Below, piece after piece: positions 1 through 9,189 of a stretch of 64,000 nucleotides of DNA. The translations under genes and the position numbers were made by a program. The notes under the pieces were generated by a model. The model searched no databases and was not told where the DNA came from. It was given only the letters and a program-made list of their open reading frames with translations. Position 1 is the first letter of the stretch. Each line of letters starts with the position of its first letter. This stretch comes from JAGNHN01 sp964590645 (lineage in GTDB: Bacteria > Bacteroidota > Bacteroidia > Bacteroidales > JAGNHN01), in the NCBI GenBank assembly GCA_964590645.1, contig CAZPYJ010000002.1, positions 124,001-188,000 on the forward strand. The letters are read 5' to 3'.

Positions 1-533
1 AACCCAATGGCATCAATGATGGGCCGGATGCGGCGGTATTCTGGCCGAAAATCGTGGCCCCATTCTGAAATGCAATGGGCTTCATCGATGGCGTAAAATG
101 AAATATGGATATTTTGCAGAAAAGCAACATTCTCCGCTTTGGTCAGCGATTCAGGGGCAACATACAGGAGTTTGGTTTTGCCTTCCGTCAGATCTGCCTT
201 GACCTGAGTGATCTCGGCTTTTGTTAGGGAAGAGTTCAGAAAATGAGCTACCCCGGCATCCTCGTGGAAATTCCGGATGGCGTCTACCTGGTTCTTCATC
301 AGGGCGATCAGGGGAGAGATAATGATCGCTGTTCCTTCGCTGATCAAAGCTGGAAGTTGGTAGCACATTGACTTCCCTCCCCCGGTGGGCATAATCACAA
401 AGGTATCATTACCGGCCAGTACACTGCGGATAATATCTTCCTGGTTCCCTTTAAAGGAATCAAATCCAAAGATCTGTTTCAGTAAATCGTGCAATGAATA
501 CTTAGCCGTTACAGCCATCCTTCTGCTCATCAT
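1..533 (-). CDS. recQ: ATP-dependent DNA helicase RecQ, N-terminal part (gene runs off the left edge)
   Basis: About 177 codons of the amino end of a RecQ-family 3'-5' DNA helicase, which unwinds recombination and repair intermediates in the cytoplasm. Seen: the Q-motif region (FGFDSFKGNQEDII, residues about 22-35), Walker A MPTGGGKSMCYQLPAL (about 48-63), an SPLIALMKNQVDA motif and the DEAH box within AIDEAHCISEWGHDFR near residue 149. This order is diagnostic of RecQ. Three in-frame ATGs lie at 533, 530 and 518. None has a well-spaced Shine-Dalgarno, so the start is uncertain by five residues. The helicase C-terminal, zinc-binding and HRDC parts lie outside the window. The gene is divergent from kdsD. 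Confidence 0.93.
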   Translation of the reverse strand, partial: MMSRRMAVTAKYSLHDLLKQIFGFDSFKGNQEDIIRSVLAGNDTFVIMPTGGGKSMCYQLPALISEGTAIIISPLIALMKNQVDAIRNFHEDAGVAHFLNSSLTKAEITQVKADLTEGKTKLLYVAPESLTKAENVAFLQNIHISFYAIDEAHCISEWGHDFRPEYRRIRPIIDAIG

Positions 534-679
534 CGATTTTTCAATAGCTTTGCATAGAAGGAAGTAAGATACGCATTTCGATTGATTTACAGCAAGACTT
601 CCCTCAAAGTGGCCCGGATTCGTTTTCCGGGCGGCCTGCTTATACAAATATAAAATTTTTTAAAGATCACCCAATATTA

Positions 680-1654
680 TTGTATCCCTTGAAAACGACG
701 GAAGAGATAAGACTGATCGCTGCCCGCACTATCCTGGAGGAAGCGGAAGCCACGGCCCGATTGGCCGATCACCTGGATGAAGACATCGGAAAGGTAGTAC
801 ACACTATTCTTGCCAGCCGGGGAAGGGTAATCACCACCGGAATAGGCAAAAGCGCCATCATCGCCCAAAAGATCGTGGCCAGCCTGAACTCCACCGGAAC
901 CCCCGCCATTTTTATGCACGCCGCCGATGCCATCCACGGCGACCTGGGCATTGTGCAGCACGATGATGTGATCATTTGCGTCTCCAACAGTGGGAATACC
1001 CCTGAGATCAAAGTCCTGGTCCCCATCCTTAAAGCCCTGGGAAACACCCTGGTGGCTTTATGCGGAGAAGCGGCGTCCTATTTGGTCCAACAGTCACATT
1101 ACTTTTTGAATGCCTCGGTGGAGAAAGAAGCCTGTCCCAACAACCTTGCGCCCACATCCAGTACTACCGCCCAGCTGGTGATGGGCGATGCCCTGGCTGT
1201 TTGCCTGTTGGAAGCCCGGGGCTTTACCCGTGAAGACTTCGCCCGCTTTCACCCCGGAGGGTCTCTTGGTAAACGACTCTATCTGAAAGTTGGAGATGTA
1301 TTTCCGCGCAACCAGGTACCAGCAGTGCAAGAGGACGATGATATCCGGAAAGTTATTGTGGAGATTTCTTCCCGGCGCCTGGGCGCCACAGCCGTGCTCA
1401 AAGAAGGTCAACTCAGCGGCATCATCACCGATGGAGATCTGCGCCGGATGCTTATGCAATATGATGATGTAAAAGAAATGTGTGCCGCAGACATAATGAG
1501 CCGCAACCCCAGTACGGTGACGGGAGAAATGCTGGTGGTGGATGCCCTGCAATTGATGAAAGCAAAGAATATTACACAACTGCTTGTTACGGAAGGAAAT
1601 CAATATGTCGGGGTCATTCACCTGCACGATATTCTGAAAGAAGGGGTGCTCTAA
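680..1654 (+). CDS. kdsD: Arabinose-5-phosphate isomerase (KdsD/KpsF/GutQ family)
   Basis: Interconverts ribulose 5-phosphate and arabinose 5-phosphate, the first step towards Kdo for lipopolysaccharide. The 324 residues match the family length. An N-terminal SIS sugar-phosphate domain (about 30-165) has TGIGKSA and SNSGNTPE, followed by the active-site His motif FARFHPGGSLGKRL (about 190-203). Two CBS domains follow (about 210-265 and 275-324). The start is TTG at 680; no ATG occurs before the middle of the SIS domain, so a non-ATG start is required. The AhpD-like gene follows after 23 bases, and lptB downstream fits an LPS theme. Confidence 0.93.
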   Translation: MYPLKTTEEIRLIAARTILEEAEATARLADHLDEDIGKVVHTILASRGRVITTGIGKSAIIAQKIVASLNSTGTPAIFMHAADAIHGDLGIVQHDDVIICVSNSGNTPEIKVLVPILKALGNTLVALCGEAASYLVQQSHYFLNASVEKEACPNNLAPTSSTTAQLVMGDALAVCLLEARGFTREDFARFHPGGSLGKRLYLKVGDVFPRNQVPAVQEDDDIRKVIVEISSRRLGATAVLKEGQLSGIITDGDLRRMLMQYDDVKEMCAADIMSRNPSTVTGEMLVVDALQLMKAKNITQLLVTEGNQYVGVIHLHDILKEGVL

Positions 1655-1677
1655 CATTACTTAAAGACGATTTACCT

Positions 1678-2028
1678 ATGAGCCAAGATCCAGCCGCTTT
1701 CAACACCTACCGGGAGCAAATGAATGAAAAACTCCTCTCCACCCGCCCCAAAATCCTGCAGCGAATATACAGCCTTGACCATCTGGCCTATCAGCCCGGA
1801 GCCCTCGATGAACGGACCAAAGAAATGCTGGGACTGGTATCCTCGATGGTCCTGCGCTGCGATGACTGCATCCGCTACCACCTGTTGCGCTGCCATAAGC
1901 TTGGTCTCACACGTGCACAATTAGACGAGATCTTCGGCATTGCCAATCTGGTAGGAGGAACTATTGTCATTCCCCATACCCGCCGCGCATTGGAGTTCTG
2001 GGAGCAGTTGGAAGAGGGAAATCCCTGA
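1678..2028 (+). CDS. Carboxymuconolactone decarboxylase / AhpD-like family protein
   Basis: A 116-residue all-helical protein of the CMD/AhpD superfamily. Seen: EMLGLVSSMVLRCDDCIRYH, with the CxxC pair and nearby His that give AhpD-type proteins thiol-disulfide activity as peroxidase partners, followed by a hydrophobic GIANLVGGTIVIPH helix. The start is the ATG at 1678; the same frame is open further upstream but there overlaps kdsD. It probably shares a transcript with kdsD. The substrate cannot be told from the sequence; an alkylhydroperoxidase-like redox role is the family inference. Confidence 0.85.
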   Translation: MSQDPAAFNTYREQMNEKLLSTRPKILQRIYSLDHLAYQPGALDERTKEMLGLVSSMVLRCDDCIRYHLLRCHKLGLTRAQLDEIFGIANLVGGTIVIPHTRRALEFWEQLEEGNP

Positions 2029-2058
2029 ACCGCTTCCATTATCTTCGTATTTTTCGAC

Positions 2059-4530
2059 GTGCAAAAAGCGCTCCGACATAGCATCGCTGTCCTCCTCCTG
2101 TGCCTGCTTGCCTTTCCGGCCAGTGCACAGCTGACTAAGATAATGGGAAAGGTCACCGATGCAGCTACAGGAGAACCCATCCCCTTTGCCAATGTATATT
2201 TTAAAGGAACCCAGATCGGGGTGACCAGCAGTTTTGACGGCGATTTCAGCATTGAAACAGCCGGCGCCACCGATACCCTCATTGCTTCCTTTGTGGGCTT
2301 CCTGCCTGGAAAACACCCCGTAAAGTTGCGCGGATTTCAGCAAATCCATTTCGCCCTGGTCCGAGACAATATCGAGCTGTCGGAGGTAGTGATCGTTCCG
2401 GGGGAGAACCCTGCAGAAGTCATCCTGAAAAAGGTCATCAGAGATAAAGAAAACAACAACAGGGCAGCCTATCCCCGCTACCGCTACCAGGCGTACAATA
2501 AGATTGAGTTTGATGCCAATAATATCACCGACAGGTTTAAGGAAAGGAAAATATTCAAACCCTTCTCTTTCATCTTTGACTATATGGATACCTCCACCAT
2601 CAACGGGAAGAGCTATCTGCCCATCTTTCTCTCCGAAACCCTGTCTGACATCTATTACCGCAAATCCCCCCGATCCAACAAGGAGGTGATCAGGGCCACC
2701 CAGGTAAGCGGTATTAAAAATGCTTCGGTTAGCCAGTATCTTGGAGATATCGCACAGAATATCAACATCTACGACAACTACCTCAGCCTTTTTCAGAAAA
2801 ACTTTGTGAGCCCGGTGGCCAATTTCGGTTTGATGTATTACCGCTATTATCTGGTTGACAGCACCTGGGTGAACGAACGATGGTGCTATGAGATAATGTT
2901 TAAACCCCGCCGCAAACAGGAACCTACATTCACCGGTAGTTTCTGGGTGGACAAGGAGCACAATGCCCTGCTTAAAGCAGATATGCGCCTGGTGGAGGAC
3001 GCCAATGTTAATTTTATCAATGATCTGGTTATCCGCCAGGAATTCGGACTATATGAGGACAAATACTGGATGCTGGAGCGGGAAAAGATGGTGGCAGATT
3101 TTAATATTGTAGAGAATTCAGATAATGTGATGGGGTTTTTCGGACATAAAACCAGTTCGTACCGGAACTTCGTTTTCAACGATCCCGAGGATGATCCCAT
3201 ACACAGTTCACCTGTCAACATTATCGTTTCAGAAAAAGCGATGGATAAGGATCGTGAATTCTGGGAACAGAGTCGCCCTGATACCCTGACACGCAATGAG
3301 CAGGCGATCTATGATATGATCGACACCTTGCAGTCCCTGCCGGTATTTAACACCTATGTGGACGTGATCAAAATGATCACCACCGGTTACTGGATACAGG
3401 GTGATATGGAATGGGGGCCTTATATGTCGGCGGTCAGTTTTAACAGCCTGGAAGGCGTGCGCTTCAGGATTGGGGGCCGGACCAGCAATGCCTTCAGTAC
3501 CAAGCTGATGCTCAATGGGCACCTTGCATACGGGATCAAAGACCGGGAATTGAAATACGGGGGTGGATTCTTATATATGGTGAATAAAAATCCCCGTCGC
3601 ACCCTGTCGGCTTCCTATAAATATGACATTGAACAACTTGGCCAGAGCCTGAGTGCCTTCAGGGAAGACTTTCTGCTGGCGGCCCTGCTCCGTCGCCGCC
3701 CTTCCGATAAACTGTCTATGGTAGAAGAAATCCACAGCCAATATGAGCACGAATGGTTCAATGGCTTCTCCAATACCCTGACGTTTACCCACCGAAATAT
3801 TTTCTCCACCCTCAGCACCCCTTTCCAAATATATCTTCCGGAGGGCATCGACCTGCGTGAACGCCTCTCTACTACGGAGATAGGTCTGCACACAAGGATG
3901 GCCTATAAGGAACAATTTGTGATGGGCGAATTTGAGCGCCTCAGCCTGGGAGCCCGCTACCCCATCCTGGAAGTCAGGTATGCTATGGGCCTGAAAGATG
4001 TGATGGGTTCCGACTACGCCTATCACCGTCTTCAGCTGAGCATCCGGCATTGGTTCAATATTGGCGCCTTTGGCTGGTCTAAGTTTATGCTGGAAGGGGG
4101 AAGAATATGGGGAGAACTACCCTACCCGCTTTTGAAGATACACGAAGGCAATGAAACATACAGCTTTGATGAGTATGCCTTCAATATGATGAACTACTAT
4201 GAGTTCATCTCCGATCAATACTTCAGTGCCTATTATACCCATCATTTCCTGGGTCTTTTCCTGAACCGCATTCCTTTGATGCGCAAACTCAAATGGAGGG
4301 AAGTGGGATTTGTGAACGTCCTGGTGGGGGGAATGGATGATAAGACGAGGGAATTCGCTGTTTTTCCCGATAATGTGTTTACCTTGTCGAAACCGTACAT
4401 AGAAGCCGGGGCAGGGGTTGAAAATATTTTTAAAATCTTCCGGATGGACTTCATCTGGAGGCTTTCATATCTGGATAATCCCGGCATTAAACCTTTTGGT
4501 ATCCGGGCCTCATTTCAGTTTGATTTTTAA
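2059..4530 (+). CDS. DUF5686 and carboxypeptidase-regulatory-like domain outer-membrane protein
   Basis: An 823-residue exported protein. A signal peptide (residues 1-24, ending FPASAQ) is followed by a CarboxypepD_reg-like beta-sandwich (about 28-115; KVTDAATGEPIPFANVYFKG is typical). The rest matches the DUF5686 family of Bacteroidota, with many aromatic beta-strands and a terminal Phe (ASFQFDF), as in outer-membrane barrels. The function of the family is unknown; the plug-like N-domain resembles that of SusC-type proteins, but no TonB box or SusC barrel signature was recognised. The start is GTG at 2059, giving a complete signal peptide. lptB begins four bases after the stop, so the two are probably co-transcribed. 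Confidence 0.85.
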   Translation: MQKALRHSIAVLLLCLLAFPASAQLTKIMGKVTDAATGEPIPFANVYFKGTQIGVTSSFDGDFSIETAGATDTLIASFVGFLPGKHPVKLRGFQQIHFALVRDNIELSEVVIVPGENPAEVILKKVIRDKENNNRAAYPRYRYQAYNKIEFDANNITDRFKERKIFKPFSFIFDYMDTSTINGKSYLPIFLSETLSDIYYRKSPRSNKEVIRATQVSGIKNASVSQYLGDIAQNINIYDNYLSLFQKNFVSPVANFGLMYYRYYLVDSTWVNERWCYEIMFKPRRKQEPTFTGSFWVDKEHNALLKADMRLVEDANVNFINDLVIRQEFGLYEDKYWMLEREKMVADFNIVENSDNVMGFFGHKTSSYRNFVFNDPEDDPIHSSPVNIIVSEKAMDKDREFWEQSRPDTLTRNEQAIYDMIDTLQSLPVFNTYVDVIKMITTGYWIQGDMEWGPYMSAVSFNSLEGVRFRIGGRTSNAFSTKLMLNGHLAYGIKDRELKYGGGFLYMVNKNPRRTLSASYKYDIEQLGQSLSAFREDFLLAALLRRRPSDKLSMVEEIHSQYEHEWFNGFSNTLTFTHRNIFSTLSTPFQIYLPEGIDLRERLSTTEIGLHTRMAYKEQFVMGEFERLSLGARYPILEVRYAMGLKDVMGSDYAYHRLQLSIRHWFNIGAFGWSKFMLEGGRIWGELPYPLLKIHEGNETYSFDEYAFNMMNYYEFISDQYFSAYYTHHFLGLFLNRIPLMRKLKWREVGFVNVLVGGMDDKTREFAVFPDNVFTLSKPYIEAGAGVENIFKIFRMDFIWRLSYLDNPGIKPFGIRASFQFDF

Positions 4531-4534
4531 GAAA

Positions 4535-5266
4535 ATGAAGAGACTAAGGACAGAGAAGGTGGTGAAGAAGTACCGCCAGCGCACCGTGGTGAAGCAGGTC
4601 AGTGTGGAGTTGAACCAGGGCGAGATTGTGGGATTGCTCGGGCCTAACGGAGCCGGGAAAACGACCACCTTTTATATGATCGTAGGCCTGATCAAGCCCC
4701 TCGAAGGACGGGTGTTTCTGGATGAGAGGGACATTACTGAAGAGCCGATGTACCGCAGGGCCAAGCTCGGCATAGGATACCTTCCGCAGGAAGCCTCCGT
4801 CTTCCGTCATCTCAGTGTGGAAGACAACCTGCGGGCAGTCCTGGAATTCACTCCCCGAAACAAAGCACAGCGTGAGGAGCGACTGGAAGCCCTGATTTCG
4901 GAATTCGGGCTGCATCACGTCAGACAAAGCAAAGGCATTAATCTTTCGGGAGGAGAACGCCGCCGGACGGAGATCGCACGGGCCCTGGCCACCGACCCCA
5001 GCTTCATCCTCCTTGATGAGCCTTTTGCCGGCGTAGATCCCATTGCCGTGGAAGACATCCAGCAAATCGTCGCCAGGCTCAGAGACAAAAATATCGGCAT
5101 CCTGATCACCGACCATAATGTACACGAAACCCTTTCGATCACCGACAGAGCCTATCTGCTCATTGAAGGCAGCATCCTGAAATCCGGAACAGCAGAAGAA
5201 CTGGCCTCGGATGAACAGGTCAGAAATCTGTACCTTGGAAAAAACTTTGAATTAAGACGCTATTGA
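4535..5266 (+). CDS. lptB: LPS export ABC transporter ATP-binding protein LptB
   Basis: The cytoplasmic ATPase that powers LPS extraction from the inner membrane with LptF/LptG. It has 243 residues, the usual family length. Seen: Walker A GLLGPNGAGKTTTFYMIVGL (about 32-51), Q-loop YLPQEASVFRHLS (about 84-96), signature LSGGERRRTEIARAL, Walker B FILLDEPFAGVDPIAVEDI, and H-loop ILITDHNVHETL. The NFELRR-type tail after YLGK is characteristic of LptB rather than LivF. The ATG at 4535 gives the standard MKRLRTEKVVKKYR start. No lptFG or lptC is adjacent. Confidence 0.94.
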   Translation: MKRLRTEKVVKKYRQRTVVKQVSVELNQGEIVGLLGPNGAGKTTTFYMIVGLIKPLEGRVFLDERDITEEPMYRRAKLGIGYLPQEASVFRHLSVEDNLRAVLEFTPRNKAQREERLEALISEFGLHHVRQSKGINLSGGERRRTEIARALATDPSFILLDEPFAGVDPIAVEDIQQIVARLRDKNIGILITDHNVHETLSITDRAYLLIEGSILKSGTAEELASDEQVRNLYLGKNFELRRY

Positions 5267-5287
5267 TCCCCTTAAAACTGCATCGGT

Positions 5288-6175
5288 ATGAAAGCACCTT
5301 TCTTCCTGCTTATCCTTCCCTTCTTTTCCTTGCCATTATTGGGCCAGGCAGAAATCAAAGTCGAAAGTACGGCCCGCGAAATGAGCCGGGGACTGCAGCC
5401 TGCTTTTCAGGTCAATGTGCCGGAAAATGAAGTCAAAGAGGTACAAAAAGCCTGGGAACGGTACATCCGTAAGGGAAGCCGGGCCAGGGTAAAAAAGAGC
5501 AATGAGGAACTCCATCTCCCGGCCGCCAACATCAGCGGAGTACAGGGAGGCAATGTCCAGATCTACTCCCTACTATACGCTGAAAAGTCAGGGGTGATCC
5601 TGTTTGCTTTCTTTGAAATAGACAGTGTTTTTTTTAATCCTGAGCAAGATCCGGCCATTGCCGGCAGCATCCGGACCTACCTGCGGAATTTTGCCGTGGA
5701 AACATACAAGTCGAAGGTCGGAGAAAAAATCAGAGAGGAAGAGAAGACCCTCCGCAGCCTGGAAAGAGGACTGGAAGACCTGCTGAATGAGGAAAAGTCG
5801 AACGATAAGAAAATCAAACAAAATCAAAGGGAAATCCAAAACCTCCAAAACAGCATCCAGTCGGCCCAATCGGATGAAAACCGGAAGTCAGAAGAAATTG
5901 CCAGGCAAAAAGACCTGGTGCTGTCGCTGAAGAACTTTCAGGAAGAGGAAAAAGCAGCGAAAGCAGATCTGAAGAAAATGGAAAGGGAGCTGAAGAAGAT
6001 GCAGCGCAGCCGTGAAGGGATGCACCGCAAAATTGACAAACTGGAGGAAGAGATCAGAAATGCGGAGCGGGATATTCGCATCCTGCAGGAGAAACAAAAA
6101 AAGCAGGAAAGAGACATTGCCTCCCAAAAAGAAAGGCTAATGAACCAGAAAAACAAACAAAGCGGCATTCGGTAA
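5288..6175 (+). CDS. Secreted coiled-coil protein of unknown function
   Basis: 295 residues. The signal peptide ends near LLGQ (residue 20). A compact mixed segment (about 22-145) has a strand pattern around VQIYSLLYAEKSGVILFAFF. From about residue 150 to the end the protein is a long, highly charged coiled coil rich in Glu, Lys and Gln, ending in KQKKQERDIASQKE. Family not recognised; a periplasmic or envelope-associated role is inferred from the signal peptide only. It follows lptB by 21 bases and may belong to the same transcript. Confidence 0.75.
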   Translation: MKAPFFLLILPFFSLPLLGQAEIKVESTAREMSRGLQPAFQVNVPENEVKEVQKAWERYIRKGSRARVKKSNEELHLPAANISGVQGGNVQIYSLLYAEKSGVILFAFFEIDSVFFNPEQDPAIAGSIRTYLRNFAVETYKSKVGEKIREEEKTLRSLERGLEDLLNEEKSNDKKIKQNQREIQNLQNSIQSAQSDENRKSEEIARQKDLVLSLKNFQEEEKAAKADLKKMERELKKMQRSREGMHRKIDKLEEEIRNAERDIRILQEKQKKQERDIASQKERLMNQKNKQSGIR

Positions 6176-6330
6176 GTCCGCCTTGCTGTTCGCCAGTGTA
6201 CAACATTGTATCTCTTTGAGACACTTTCTTAATACATTTGTGCTTATACCTTGCTTACTGGTCTGAAAATCGCTGCTTTGCCTTCCTGGCATAAAATATG
6301 ATAAATCAGGAACGCCCAATAATCCACCTT

Positions 6331-7803
6331 ATGAAATTTTTCCTTGACCTTTTTTTGCGATCCATCCGGCCTTCCTTTCGCCGGGTGTGCATCTGCTTTT
6401 TTATTTTTCCGGTAGTCGCGATGGCCCAGGTCCCCTCGAACGATGGATGGAGGCTGGAAGATTGCATCTCCTATGCTATGGAGCACAATTTGCAGATCAA
6501 GCAGAGGATGATCGGCCAGGAACTGGCCAGCCAGAACCTGCTTGAATCCCGTGCGGCAATGCTTCCCTCCCTCAACGGCAATGCCTCACACGGCTACAAC
6601 TGGGGTCGTACCATCGACCGCTTTACCAATGAGTTTGCCACAGAAAGGGTGCAGTTCAACAATTTCTATCTGAGCAGCAGTGTGTATGTTTTTAACGGAT
6701 TCAGGTTGGTGAATACCATACAGAAGAACCGGATGGAGCTAATGGCCTCGCGTTATGATGTGGACAAGATGCGCGACGACATTGCGCTCAACATTGCCAC
6801 GGCTTATCTGAGCATCCTTTTCAGCCTGGAACAGCTGGAAAACATCCGCGGGCAGGTGGAGGTGACCCGGCAGCAGCTTGCCCGAACCCGCCAGCTGGTA
6901 GAGGCAGGCACCCTGGCACGGGGAAGCCTGTTTACCATCGAAGCCCAGTATGCGGCTGAGGAACGGCAACTGGTGGAGGCTGAAAACCTGGTGGATCTGA
7001 ATTACCTCTCTCTGGCTCAATTGCTCGATCTCCCTACTGCCGAGGGTTTTAGGATTATCCGGCCGGATCTCCAGCTTGGGGAAAGAACCCCGGTACTGGA
7101 AAACCCCAACGACATTTATGCCTACGCCCTGGAGCATCAGCCCGGAGTGAAGAGCGCAGGGATTCGCCTGGAAAGCGCAGCGAAAGATGTTTCCATCGCC
7201 AAAAGCTACCAAAGCCCCAGCCTGGCAATCCAGGGAAGCCTGGGCAGTGGCTACTCAGGGGCCAGCCGCCAGGTGAAAGATGTAGTGCTCTCCGGGGTCG
7301 ACACCCTGGGCTTCACCCTTGAACCCAGCCCCGTCCCTGTAGGAGTTCCCTCTTTTGATTATTCTTTTGAACGCATCCCCTTTCGCGACCAGATCGACCA
7401 AAACAACAATACAACCCTTGGCATCTACCTTACGATCCCCATCTTTAACGGCTTTCAGGCCAGAACTGCCGTAAACCGCGCACGCCTGAACCTGCTCAAT
7501 GCAGAATACAGCCTTGAAATAGAAAAAAACCGTCTCTACAAAGAAATACAACAGTCTTATGCTGATGCAATGGCAGCGCTGAAACGATTCAGGGCATCGG
7601 AAAAATCTGAGGCAGCCCTGGAAGAAAGCTTCAATTACACCGAACAGCGCTTCAATGTGGGAATGGTGAATTCTGTAGAATACAATGATGCCAAAAACAA
7701 GCTGGCACAAGCCGAATCTGAAGTTTTGCAGGCCAAGTATGAGTTTGTCTTTCGAAAGACCATCCTCGACTATTATTTGGGAAAACCCATCACGCTGCAG
7801 TAG
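6331..7803 (+). CDS. TolC family outer-membrane efflux protein
   Basis: An outer-membrane channel subunit for a tripartite exporter. About 490 residues, with a signal sequence ending at VAMAQ, then two OEP repeats typical of TolC (LEDCISYAMEHNLQIKQ opens the first; the second follows NTTLGIYLTIPIFNGFQART). The segment VGMVNSVEYNDAKNKLAQAE near the end is the usual second-repeat helix. The ATG at 6331 gives the better signal peptide; an in-frame ATG 11 codons earlier (6298) is possible. An HlyD-type adaptor follows at 7872, but no RND, ABC or MFS pump gene is adjacent. Confidence 0.93.
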   Translation: MKFFLDLFLRSIRPSFRRVCICFFIFPVVAMAQVPSNDGWRLEDCISYAMEHNLQIKQRMIGQELASQNLLESRAAMLPSLNGNASHGYNWGRTIDRFTNEFATERVQFNNFYLSSSVYVFNGFRLVNTIQKNRMELMASRYDVDKMRDDIALNIATAYLSILFSLEQLENIRGQVEVTRQQLARTRQLVEAGTLARGSLFTIEAQYAAEERQLVEAENLVDLNYLSLAQLLDLPTAEGFRIIRPDLQLGERTPVLENPNDIYAYALEHQPGVKSAGIRLESAAKDVSIAKSYQSPSLAIQGSLGSGYSGASRQVKDVVLSGVDTLGFTLEPSPVPVGVPSFDYSFERIPFRDQIDQNNNTTLGIYLTIPIFNGFQARTAVNRARLNLLNAEYSLEIEKNRLYKEIQQSYADAMAALKRFRASEKSEAALEESFNYTEQRFNVGMVNSVEYNDAKNKLAQAESEVLQAKYEFVFRKTILDYYLGKPITLQ

Positions 7804-7871
7804 GAAAGCCTCTTTGATCCGGCAGAATCAGCAAAAAAGCTGCTATTTTTACCCTCCAAAGCCCATAGATT

Positions 7872-9188
7872 ATGCAATTCATCCGTAAACACCGCATCTG
7901 GCTTATCATCCTTGGCGTCCTGCTCATCCTGGTTTTGGCCTTTGGCAGAAAGCAAGGCTGGTTTGGCAACCAGGCCTGGCTGAAAGTGAGCACAGAAGAA
8001 GTCGGCCTGCGTGACATCATTGAGGTGGTGACCGCGAACGGGAAGATTCAACCCGAAATGGAGGTTAAGATTAGCCCCGACATCAGCGGGGAAGTGATTG
8101 AGCTGTATGTGAAAGAAGGAGAAGAGGTATCCCGCGGCACCTTGCTGGCTCGCATCGATCCGGAGATTTATAAATCAAACTACGACCGCCTGCTGGCTTC
8201 CCTGAGTACACAGCGTGCCAACGAAAGCAATACAAAAGCCCGTCTGGCACAGGCGAGGGCTCAATACAAGAATGCGGAACTCAGCTTTCAGCGCAACGAG
8301 AAACTATGGAAACAAGGCGCCATAAGTGAAGCGGAATACGATGCCGCCAAAGCCTCCTGGGAGGTGGCTCAGGCCGAAGTACAGTCGGCGGAACACAGCG
8401 TTAAAGCAGCCAGCTTTACCGTCCTGAGTGCCGAAGCATCTGTTCAGGAAGCCAGAGAAAACCTACAGAAGACCTCTATCTATGCCCCCAATGACGGGAC
8501 TGTATCCAGACTAAATGTGGAGCAGGGGGAGAGGGTGGTGGGAGCCTCCCAGTTCAGCAGCGGAACAGAGATTATGCGGATCGCCAACCTGCGCTCTATG
8601 GAAGTGAAAGTGAGCGTCAGCGAAAACGATATTGTAAGGGTCAATCTGGGCGACACCTGCATCGTGGAAGTAGATGCCTACCTCGATGAAACATTCAAAG
8701 GCCTCGTCACAGAAATAGCCACCTCTGCTGAAACCCTCGGAGCCAGCGTTGATCAGGTAACCAATTTTGATGTACGAATTAACATTCTTCCCGAATCTTA
8801 CCGCTTTCTGATGGAAGGCAGAGACAGCTCCTACTCCCCTTTCCGGCCGGGAATGTCGGCCACCGTAGATATCCAAACCAAAAAAGTGAGCCAGGTGCTT
8901 TCAGTACCGATTCAGAGCGTCACTACCAGGGAAGCAGACAGCAGCAGCGAAAACAATGCTGAAACGGAAGCCAGCGCCAATGAAATAGTCTTCCTGTATG
9001 AAGAAGGCAGCGCAGTAATGCAAAAAGTGAAGACCGGTGTTCAGGACAATATGTATATCGAGATAGTGGAAGGACTGGAGAGCGGGCAGGAAGTGATTAC
9101 CGCACCCTACAGGGCTATCTCCCGCACCCTGAAAGACAAGGATCACGTGGAAAAGGTTTCCAAAGACAAACTCTTTAAAGAAGACTAA
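7872..9188 (+). CDS. HlyD/MacA-like periplasmic adaptor subunit
   Basis: A membrane-fusion protein of 438 residues that bridges an inner-membrane pump to TolC. Seen: one N-terminal membrane anchor (WLIILGVLLILVLAFG, residues about 10-25), a biotinyl-lipoyl-like half motif (VKISPDISGEVIELYVKEG), a helical hairpin of about 110 residues rich in Ala, Gln and Glu, then the second lipoyl half (TSIYAPNDGTVSRLNVEQGE) and beta-barrel domains. The layout fits MacA or RND-type adaptors. It forms a pair with the TolC gene 68 bases upstream; the missing permease must be encoded elsewhere. tsaB starts one base after its stop. Confidence 0.92.
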   Translation: MQFIRKHRIWLIILGVLLILVLAFGRKQGWFGNQAWLKVSTEEVGLRDIIEVVTANGKIQPEMEVKISPDISGEVIELYVKEGEEVSRGTLLARIDPEIYKSNYDRLLASLSTQRANESNTKARLAQARAQYKNAELSFQRNEKLWKQGAISEAEYDAAKASWEVAQAEVQSAEHSVKAASFTVLSAEASVQEARENLQKTSIYAPNDGTVSRLNVEQGERVVGASQFSSGTEIMRIANLRSMEVKVSVSENDIVRVNLGDTCIVEVDAYLDETFKGLVTEIATSAETLGASVDQVTNFDVRINILPESYRFLMEGRDSSYSPFRPGMSATVDIQTKKVSQVLSVPIQSVTTREADSSSENNAETEASANEIVFLYEEGSAVMQKVKTGVQDNMYIEIVEGLESGQEVITAPYRAISRTLKDKDHVEKVSKDKLFKED

Positions 9189-9189
9189 A

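Noticed and set aside
1921..2961. 346-residue leftward frame opposite the DUF5686 gene
   Set aside because: Antisense of a clear exported protein; no recognisable domain and it also crosses the AhpD-like gene.
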